From contig VWND01000011.1 of the NCBI GenBank assembly GCA_009599575.1, positions 1,049,361-1,113,360 of the forward strand: a DNA stretch of 64,000 nucleotides, read 5' to 3'. Both the position numbers and the translations under genes were made by a program. The stretch's first letter is position 1; every line of letters starts with the position of its first letter. Shown here piece by piece: positions 56,609-64,000 of the stretch. The DNA comes from Blumeriella jaapii (taxonomy: Eukaryota; Ascomycota; Leotiomycetes; Helotiales; Drepanopezizaceae). The notes beneath the pieces are model-generated. The model was not told the DNA's origin, ran no database searches, and was given only the letters and a program-made list of their open reading frames with translations.

Positions 56609-57966
56609 TCGCGTAATAACGCACGTGGAAATAGCAGAATTTGCCGTTTTTTTTGGCGTTGACGTTATTCGCAAAAACGAAATTAAAAAATCGGAGTTTT
56701 TCAGCGAAGAAAAGCTCGAATAAAAACGGGTTATCGTTTTCAAAAGTTTTTTTTATTTATTTTAACGTATTATATTTGCAGTTTTCCGAAAAAAATTTAA
56801 TTTAGTTTTCGTTCGAAACAAAAAAAAAAAAGCTGACGGATATTTTTGGTTCTTACGTAAAAATATCGAAATAAAACTTTTGAATCGTAACGTCGTCGAA
56901 AGCGAAAATTTTAAATAAAATAATTTAATTTTATACTTTTTATATAATTTTTTCCGCGATAATCTCGATATTTTTTTTTAAACTTTTTCGGTCGAATCGT
57001 GCAATAATCGAAATTTTAAATGCTTTTATTAAAATCTAAAATATTAACGGAAATAATACGACGTTTTTAAACGCAGCAAGCGTTTTTGATATTTACGTAT
57101 TTAATTTCGAAAAATTAAAATTAAAATCGTTTGAATTTTTTTTTTCGAAATACCAGGGTTTTTTAAATTTGATTTTGTAAAATCGTCGCGTTTTTTATTA
57201 ATTAGCTTAAAAGTTATGGCTCGGCGTCGATTTCCGGCTGTTTTTATTCGCGGTGCTTTTTTTGCTAACGACGCGAATGGTTTTTTTTTCCGAATAAAAA
57301 AGATTTCGGAAATATCGGCGCGTTTTTTTACGTTTTTCGTTTTTATTTTTTTCGAAATCGTTTTTACAAATATAATAAGTTTTTTATATTCGAATAAGCG
57401 GTTATTTGCTATTACGCTTTTGATTTCGTTTTCGGATTCGTTTTCGATAATTAAAAATAAAAATCGCCGGATTATTTTAACTGCTTTAAAAATATTAATT
57501 GCTACCGCGTATTTTTTTTCGAATTAAACGAGGATAATATTAGCTTTTTCGTTTTTTTCGTCGTCGTAGGTTTAAAACGTCGAAATAGCGTCGTTTCCTT
57601 TTTTCGGTATAAAAATGCCGTATTTGGCGACGTTTAATTTTTTGTTTTAAAAAAAATCAAATTTAAAATTTTACAACCGATTAAATTCTTTTTGGCGATT
57701 ATATAATAACGTCGACCAGTTTGCAAATAGCTATAAAAAAGCTTATAAATTTGAAAGCTTTTGAATTATTAACTTTTAGAATTTGCGTTTTAAAAATATA
57801 AGCGTTTAATATCCAGATTTTTTTTTAATAAAAGTAATAGTTTCGAAAAAGCGAGCGAAATGCCGAAATGGAATAATACCGGTGATTTTGTTAAAAACGT
57901 ATTTTTAAATTTTTTTTTTCGTTAATTTAATAAAAACGCAAAATCCGATTTTTTTTTTATTGTTTC
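56609..57966 (-). mobile_element. Gypsy A fragment 4, inverted, ORF X part only
   Basis: The reverse complement of this stretch matches 18420-19770 of Gypsy A copy 1 (within ORF X), including the 35-bp palindrome (57245-57279). It is the outermost layer: Gypsy C copy 1 ends in it on the left and Gypsy E begins in it on the right. The 103-codon open frame 57216-57527 on the plus strand is the antisense of ORF X, the same antisense as 19300-18872 and 52501-52124. Confidence 0.85.
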
Positions 57967-58093
57967 TGTCACAGCTAGCTTGAGGATGATCAGAAGGGTG
58001 ATATGGACCAAAAGGTACGCATATAAATTAAAAGAAAAACACCGAGCTAAAATGCTCGGGGTCGCGAACTTTATGTATAATGGATTGCGCTTA

Positions 58094-58109
58094 TAAGTCA
58101 CGTGACTTA
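58094..58109. promoter_or_regulatory. Perfect 16-bp palindrome TAAGTCACGTGACTTA in the Gypsy E LTR
   Basis: It is self-complementary over 16 bases and centred on CACGTG (58099-58104). It resembles the E-box palindrome of the Copia D LTR although the LTRs are otherwise unrelated. The regulatory role is inferred. Confidence 0.55.
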
Positions 58110-58153
58110 ACGCGAGGCCTAATGGCCGAAATGGTTCGTGCTTAAATCTTATT

Positions 58154-58213
58154 TTAATACTACCGGCAATTATACTATTAGCATTTATACTATTAGCAGC
58201 TATACTATTGGCA
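58154..58213 (-). repeat. Four tandem 15-bp units in the Gypsy E LTR
   Basis: The units start at 58154, 58169, 58184 and 58199, each ending GCA, with core ATACTATTAG; the first unit is the most diverged. Such repeats in LTRs often vary in number. Confidence 0.8.
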
Positions 58214-58239
58214 GGATCGTAATATTACCTTTCTTTTCC

Positions 58240-59950
58240 GAAAAACTGCGTTTTCGCAATTGCAATTATAAATTTATCGTTTTTCAATTCCGTATAATTT
58301 TCTCTGCTTTCGTTGTAAGCTTGCAACCATACGGGAAGCGTTTGTAAAAGGCCTTTAGCGGTAAGATGCGATCGGTGGAATACTCGAAAAATATAAAAGG
58401 CCGTTATAACGTTAAAACAAAAGTATCATTCGAAATTTTTATTAACGCTTTTTTAATTAACTTGGTATTGCAATACTTTTTTATGCAATTTCGAACTTAT
58501 TATTTTTTCGATTTTCCATTTCGTTTGTTTAAAAAATAATTAAATAAAAATTAGTTCGGAACGGCGTTAGTTAAGTAAAAGATTGCTAATATGCTTTCGA
58601 AGCGAATATAAATAAAAAATTGAATAAATTAATTAATCTGCGGAAAAATCAAACTTTTAATTTTTTTTTATTTTGCCGACGATTTTAACTGAACCGTATT
58701 ATTTATCCGAAAGCTTTCGGAAAAGTCGGTCGAGCTTTTAATTTTTTAATATTTATTAATATCTTGTCGCTTATATTTTAATTCACCGGTCGTTTATGCA
58801 AATTAGCGAAGCGTTCTATTTTAGTTTATTATTACGTAATAAACGATTATACGTATTTTATAATTTTTTTAGCTCGGAAAGCTAAATGCAAAGCTTCGTC
58901 GCGATTAAGCTTTTCGATGGCCGAGCGAAAAAAACGGAAATTATTTATATTTTAAAATATACGAGCCTCGTATTTATTTAAAATTTAAAAAAGAAAAACG
59001 TTGCCGAAAAATTCGTACGGCAAAATCAGCTATATAATATTTTTTAAAAATAAAAAGCGTTTTTAATTATCTTAATAATAAAAACAAAAAAACGAAAGCG
59101 TTTGTTTAATATATTAATTTATTACTTCGATCTGCCTATCGATATTAAAATTGTACGCAATAATTAATTTATTTTTGGTTTTTAATATGCGGCAGAGTTT
59201 TTACTAAAAAACCGAAACAAACTAAGCTTTTCGGTCCGAAACAATTGAATCCGGCATGCCGAAATAGCGCATCTAATAAACCAAAAACAAAGCTGCTAAT
59301 TTTTTCGCTGTAATAATTTTGTAGCAAAAAACAGATAAAAGTTTATTAAATAAGCGATTTATTATTACGAAAGCGAAATCGTAATTATTTTCGTTTAATA
59401 AAAATTTCGTAAAATCTATCGTTAAATATTAATAAAATCTGTTAAATATAAGCAAAAGCTTTAAAAAGCCCGGGGTTTTATCGCGCCTAGCTTTTATTCG
59501 TATATAATAATAATTCGAAACGTATTGCTATATATCTGCTTTTATAACTTTTTAATAATATTTGCGACCGACCAAAAGCTTTATTTTTCTTATCCCAGCG
59601 TATGCTACGCAAAGCTATTCGTAAATATATCGGATTAAAAAAATTTGCAATTCGAAAAGTTTCAAAAGCATTATTAATCTGCTTTAAAAAAACAATTTGT
59701 TTTATCGCAATTAATAATTAAAACTTTAATCGCGAATTTATATTCGTTACGCTTCGAAAAAAAAAATTTTTTTATTAATTTGCAACAAATCGTTTATAAT
59801 TATATAATTATATATATCGTATGCGATTACGAAAATTAAGTCTGCGGGTTTTTTTGTAAGCATTTTATTTTTTTTGTTTTCGCTGTTTTTTTCGAAAAAA
59901 ATGCTATCGTTATCGCGCTTATCGAAAGCTATTTTTACAAACGCTAGCGT
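58240..59950 (-). pseudogene. Gypsy E integrase, decayed
   Basis: It lies between RNase H and the 3' LTR on the minus strand. The frame gives fragments of a Gypsy integrase core (a V-S-D-R-type segment and a degenerate D-G-Q-T-E region near 59150-59300), with many frame changes and stops. The last ~400 bp before the LTR is unassigned. The identification leans on position and on the unambiguous RT upstream. Confidence 0.65.
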
Positions 59951-60600
59951 AATTATACTTTTAGCAGCTATTTTTTTTAAAATCTAAAAATCTAATTTAT
60001 CGTTTAAAAATATTTGCTGCTTCCGAGCTGCTCGCTATCGTATTTTTAATAAAAAAATATTTTGGTTTTTACGAAAAAAAATATCAGCGAGCGTATTAAT
60101 AATTTCCGACCGGTATATAATTGTAAAATAAAAATCGGCGAAAAACTCGGCCCATCGGATTTATCGGGCCGAAAAATCCTTAATTATTATAAAATATTTT
60201 AAAGCGCGATAATCGGTGTATATATATACGTTTTTTTAAACGTTAAATAATTCCGGCTTATAATTTTTTAAAAAAGCGAAAAATAACCAAAAACTTTTTA
60301 TCGTAAATCGAATAATTAAACTCGGCGTCGATTATAATTTTTTAAAAAAAAAAACCGACCGAATAATAAAAATTATCTTTTTGCAATTGCGATAATACGC
60401 CAGCTATTATTTTATTAAAAAAATCGGTTTTCAGGCGCGTTTGTTTATAAAAATCGTAATAATATAAAATAAAAGTATTTAGCAAAGCTTTGCGTAATGC
60501 TTTTTATGCGTTTTTCTGCTTTTTTTCGAATACGAAAAAAACGTTTTTGCTTATAAAAGTAATAAAAAAGCGGCAAATACGGCTATAGCCGGTTATAAAG
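59951..60600 (-). pseudogene. Gypsy E RNase H, decayed
   Basis: Minus-strand motifs: IIAGVLSQLQKDNFYYSVGFF near 60360-60420 (the G-x-L-x-Q region after the first catalytic Asp), YIYTDYRALKYF near 60200-60235 (T-D-H-R-A-L type with His as Tyr), and ARQIRWAEFFADFYFTIIYRS near 60115-60180. This is the complete Gypsy RNase H pattern. Confidence 0.85.
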
Positions 60601-61300
60601 CGTTTGTAAAAATTGCAAAAGCTTAAAAAGCTTTATACGCTTCGCATATTCGCTGTATATTGCCAGTTTTCAATAATAACGATTTTTTCCGGGTTTATTT
60701 TAATATTTTAAATATTAATAACGAAATTTAAAAATTTAATTTTCGTAATATTAAACTCGCATTTTTTAATATCAGCTTTTAAGCCGTGTTTTTTCAAAAT
60801 CGATAAAATCTTTTTAACGTAAATCTTATATTTTAAATTATTCGCGAAATAAATAAAAATATCGTTAAAATACGCCGAACAAAAATTATTCAAATGTTTT
60901 ATAAAAATATAATTAATAAAGCGTTAAAATATAACGGATCTATTAATAAAGCCGAACGAAAAAAATTTATACTTATATATACCGTATCGAATGCGAAAAC
61001 TAATTAATTTTTTAAATTTTTCGGATATTCGGACTCGATTAAATACTTATTAAATATTAATTTTCGTAAACACTTTAGCCTTAATAATTCGCGCTAGCAT
61101 TTCGTTAATCAAAAAAACAAAAAATAAGAATTTTTTTTCGTAAAATCGTTAAGCTTACGATAATCGATATACAAACGCATAAAACCGTTTGATTTTTTAA
61201 TAAATAAAATCGAAGCGGCGAAAAAAATATTAAAAAGTTTAATAAAACTTTTATGCAAATTATCGAAAATATAACTTTTGATTTTTATAAACTGTTTATT
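60601..61300 (-). pseudogene. Gypsy E reverse transcriptase, decayed
   Basis: The minus-strand stretch 60893-60708 is open for 61 codons and in frame: NNFCSAYFNDIFIYFANNL (Y-x-D-D box as F-N-D-I) then HGLKADIKKCEFNITKIKFLNFVI, the RT thumb start. Upstream, FIKKSNGFMRLYIDYRKLNDF reads at about 61140-61205, with the IDYRxLN motif kept. The order is Ty3/Gypsy. It is the third distinct Gypsy RT family in the window with this box. Confidence 0.9.
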
Positions 61301-62550
61301 CGTAAAGCGTTTAAATAGTTTTATAAAAAAACGTATTTTCCGTGGCTAAATATATTTTATAATTTACACCGAAACGGCGAAAAGCGAGCTTATCGCTTTT
61401 TTGCTTATAAAAAAGTTTTTCGAACTTCGAATATTAAGCTGAAAAAAGCTTTTTTATAAAAACCACGTTATCGTTATATTTGGCTTGCAAAGCGTCGAAA
61501 ACAAAAATGCTTTTTATTACCGCGAGCTATATAACTTTTTTAAATTCGGCGATTTTCGCGCGGCGAAAACGTTTTTTATTTATATTATATATAAAAGCGA
61601 TAAACGTATAATCGCTAAATAATAATAATCTTTTTTTTTTTCGCGATACGCATCCGCTTTTCGTAACGTATTTATAAAGCGTTAAATGCAAAAGCGGAAA
61701 TACAACTAATATTACAATTAAAAATAAAAAAAATAGCAATTAGCCCGGTTACAAAAACCGGCTTGGTCGGGTTTAAAACTGCTAATAAAAAACTTTTCCA
61801 TTTTATACAAATTGCTTTTGTAATTCGCGCATAAACGTAAAAGATTTATTAGTTTTTAAAGCCTAAATAAACTTTTTTAATCGTCGTAAAAATATTAACA
61901 AAAATATATAAAGTTTTTATTACGCTGTTTCGTTTGTTTGCATTTTTTTAATATATGCGATTAAGCATTTTAAGCTTTTTTCGCTAATTAAAATCGACGA
62001 ACAACTGCTCGTTGAAATAAAAAATAATAAGTATATCGGGTGGCTATTTTTTTTTTTTTTTTTTTTATTATACGCTTGCTTTTAAATCGTAATATTATAA
62101 AAATTTGCGATTAATAAAAACGTCGGTAAAGCCTAGGTTTGTAATTAAAAAAAAAATTTACACGACGTCGGTTAATCGTAAAAAAAAAAAAAATAGCAAA
62201 AAAAATATAAACTTTCTCGGCTCGCTATTATAGCCGATAAATATAATAAATTTATATAACCGAATAAAACTTATTCCGAAACGTTAAAAAAATTAATACG
62301 TTAAAAAAAATATTAATCGCACCGAAAATATTAGCTCCGCTATCGATATATACAAATATTTTCATATATAATTTATTACGTATTAATTTTATAAAAATTA
62401 AAAACTGTCGCTTTTCTATTAAAAAACGCTGATTAAACTTTAAATTCTTTTATAAATCGAATTTTTTGCTATAATAAAAGTCTTTGCTACGGCTTAAAAG
62501 TTTTTTAATAAATCGTTTTGCTTTTCGTCGATAATTATTTCGGCGATTTT
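61301..62550 (-). pseudogene. Gypsy E protease region, decayed
   Basis: This lies between the knuckle and RT on the minus strand, where retropepsin is expected. The open stretch 61739-61527 (70 codons) may be part of it or an out-of-frame gap; I cannot point to the active-site triplet. A run of T at about 62047-62067 (A on the coding strand) probably came from Lys/Glu codons. Confidence 0.45.
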
Positions 62551-62709
62551 GCGACTAAACTTAGCGTCGGAGCAAATATTTGCGAAATAACCGGATTTGC
62601 CGCAATTATAATAAACGTTAAAAAAACACGCAGCTAAGCGGAAAAAACCGGAAATGGCAAAAATAGCAATTATACGCTCGTAAAAATTTTTGCTAAAAAA
62701 AAAAACTAT
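62551..62709 (-). pseudogene. Gypsy E gag zinc knuckle, RIP-damaged; cut by Gypsy A copy 3
   Basis: The minus strand reads Y-Y-N-C-G-K-S-G-Y-F-A-N-I-C at about 62575-62618: C-x2-C-x4-H-x4-C spacing with first Cys and His both changed to Tyr. The same two positions are lost in Gypsy C copy 2. It marks the end of gag; the rest of gag lies beyond the Gypsy A copy 3 insertion. Confidence 0.8.
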
Positions 62710-62977
62710 TGTAAAACGGTGATACTTTGTATTGATGGGAGTTGGTAGTTTTAGCTATGGTAGAGGCATGGACCCCTCCGAGACCTCCTGCTACTGACTA
62801 CTTTTAACAGATATAAGAGCAAAGCACCTTTTTAAATAGTACCATAGGCACGCAATTCAATTTATACTTTTATTTATTTTTTTTTCCTTTTTTTTTAGTT
62901 TTTTTTAAAAATTTCCTAAATTATTTTATTCACCGATATATGGCCGTATCAGTTTGGTTTTTTTACCTATTTTTATA
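62710..62977 (+). repeat. Gypsy A copy 3 5' LTR
   Basis: The outer start is clean and the inner end (TTTTATA) mutated, as in copies 1 and 2. Confidence 0.93.
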
Positions 62978-63747
62978 TTTAATAACTTACGCAAAAATTT
63001 AAACTTCGGTGTTTCGTTTTTATATATTCGCCGATGCATTTTTTAAATTCGCAATTAAAATCGATTTTAATATTTCGCTATTACGGTTTAAAAAACCTTT
63101 TATATAATATTATTCGCAGCTGCATTATATAAAAAACCTTTAATAGCTTTTTTTATTTTGCGCATAATTATTAAATTATAAAAATGTAATATATTTTAGA
63201 AACGTTTGAAATTACGGTCAGGCAATTTTGAACCGTGCGAAATTTAAAGCTCGAAAATCGCTTTTTTATTTAAAAATAACAAATCGAATATTAATTCGTA
63301 CGCTTCGATCGCTGCGCTCGGCCCTTTTAAATTAAATTTCTTTTGATTAAACGCCTAGCAAAAACTTAACTTTCTGATTTTGCGCTTTGTAATTATAGCA
63401 ATTACAATTTGCGGCTTTTTATTAAAAGTAGTAAAAAAATGGCTATACGTGTATTGGCCTGAGCCACGAAATATCGAAACCGTGAATTATATAACAATAT
63501 TATATCAATTTAATCAATTTATTAAAAAAAAAATTTTTAATATATTATCCAAATGTCTGAACGCAATTTTATTTTATTTAACTTTTTTAAAAAACACAAA
63601 GACTTTTTTAATAGCTCTTTTATTAAAAACGATTTTTTTTACACTAAAAACCTTTAATTCGCAATTTCAGAAAATACTTATTTATTTAATTCAAATCTTA
63701 TTAACACTTTCGCTAATACTATAGACAACGACGCTTTTCGTTTTCTT
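62978..63747 (+). other. Gypsy A copy 3 leader
   Basis: It is equivalent to 5867-6639 and 43947-44717. A 114-codon frame at 63380-63724 is open here, but the same frame is broken in the other copies, so it is probably not a gene. Confidence 0.55.
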
Positions 63748-64000
63748 ATGCGAGGCCGCATGCTTTTCCTTAGCTTTTTTGGTGCATTTTTATTTAATAA
63801 GGCCAACGTTACCGATTTTATCGAAAAATATAAAAAAACTTATAAAAATTTCGGAATTTTTGAAATTAAAATATTCGATAAATTCTTTCGCTATTATAAT
63901 TTAATTATTAAAAATATTATCAAATCGATAAATAAATAAAAAACTATTAAGGCTCGAAACTGGCGTAAGCTAATTAAAGTTTTGAAATCGGAATTCCGAA
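63748..64000 (+). pseudogene. Gypsy A copy 3 gag, N-terminal part
   Basis: It is open from the ATG 63748 for 63 codons (MRGRMLFLSFFGAFLF, then NVTDFIEKYKKTYKNF), then a TAA where the other copies also have a stop, and on to the window end. The start agrees with copy 2 at 44718. Confidence 0.8.

Larger units (their letters stand above)
57967..58224 (-). repeat. Gypsy E 3' LTR
   Basis: On the plus strand it starts TGTCACAG and is taken to end AATA before a pyrimidine tract (TTACCTTTCTTTTCC at 58225-58239), the complement of a polypurine tract. It is little mutated. The right boundary is inferred from this tract because no second LTR is in the window. It contains a perfect 16-bp palindrome and a 15-bp tandem repeat. 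Confidence 0.75.
57967..64000 (-). mobile_element. Gypsy family E, 3' part, minus strand, interrupted by Gypsy A copy 3
   Basis: This minus-strand Ty3/Gypsy element has its 3' LTR at 57967-58224, and its 5' part is cut at 62709 by Gypsy A copy 3. Integrase, RNase H, RT and a gag zinc knuckle follow in order toward higher coordinates. It is inserted into the inverted Gypsy A fragment. The sequence from 62710 to the window end belongs to Gypsy A copy 3. Confidence 0.85.
62710..64000 (+). mobile_element. Gypsy family A copy 3, 5' end
   Basis: The 5' LTR 62710-62977 (starts TGTAAAACGGTGATAC) is followed by the leader and the start of gag; it runs off the window. It matches copies 1 and 2 along its length. 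It is inserted in Gypsy E gag; the base block CTAT at 62706-62709 would be its 4-bp target duplication. Confidence 0.93.

Noticed and set aside
63380..63724. 114-codon open frame in the leader of Gypsy A copy 3
   Set aside because: The same frame is broken in copies 1 and 2 and lies before the conserved gag start at 63748; openness is by chance in AT-rich DNA.
1..64000. Mitochondrial origin suggested by the extreme AT content
   Set aside because: LTR retrotransposons with target duplications, chromodomains and RIP-type transitions are nuclear. No mitochondrial genes, rRNA or tRNA were seen.

Overview
The window is a gene-free, very AT-rich block made entirely of LTR retrotransposons inserted into one another and then heavily mutated by C-to-T / G-to-A transitions. 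The decay pattern (CAA/CAG turned into stops, Cys-to-Tyr and His-to-Tyr changes, TG..CA LTR ends turned into TA..TA) is that of repeat-induced point mutation (RIP). With the element types (Ty3/Gypsy chromoviruses and Ty1/Copia), this points to a heterochromatic AT-isochore of a filamentous ascomycete (Pezizomycotina). I cannot name the species. I found no intact host gene, rRNA, tRNA or CRISPR array. Family letters A to G are mine.

Layout, from outside to inside. (0) An inverted fragment of Gypsy family A at 56609-57966 is the oldest layer visible. (1) Two elements sit in it: Gypsy C copy 1 (+ strand, begins before the window, 1-2021 joined to 55545-56608) and Gypsy E (- strand, 57967 to beyond the end). 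(2) Copia D (2022-55544, LTRs 2022-2321 and 55243-55544, 5-bp target duplication GGCAG) lies inside Gypsy C copy 1. Gypsy A copy 3 (62710 onward) lies inside Gypsy E. (3) Inside Copia D are Gypsy A copy 1 (5600-21718, duplication ATTC), Copia F (23502-41340, duplication GTTTT) and Gypsy A copy 2 (43678-54983, duplication TTAT). (4) Inside Copia F are Gypsy G (25081-31500, duplication AATTC) and Gypsy C copy 2 (- strand, 32012-37755, duplication CATTT). Coding pieces of each host element resume exactly at the far side of each insert.

Domains are identified from decayed translations. Gypsy A carries gag, retropepsin, RT, RNase H and integrase, plus an unrecognised extra ORF of about 3.1 kb. Gypsy C and G carry pol ending in a chromodomain-like segment, Gypsy E carries gag zinc knuckle to integrase, and Copia D and F carry gag, integrase, RT and RNase H. 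Both Copia families have a primer-binding site matching the anticodon region of initiator tRNA-Met.

The most interesting points are: RIP that spares the outer ends of every element while mutating the inner copy of the same LTR; a 4.8-kb tandem duplication of nearly all of gag-pol inside Gypsy A copy 1; the extra ORF of Gypsy A; a 35-bp palindromic repeat scattered within Gypsy A; and CACGTG-centred palindromes in the LTRs of several unrelated families. Domain boundaries inside decayed ORFs are approximate. LTR and target-duplication boundaries are exact to the base unless stated.
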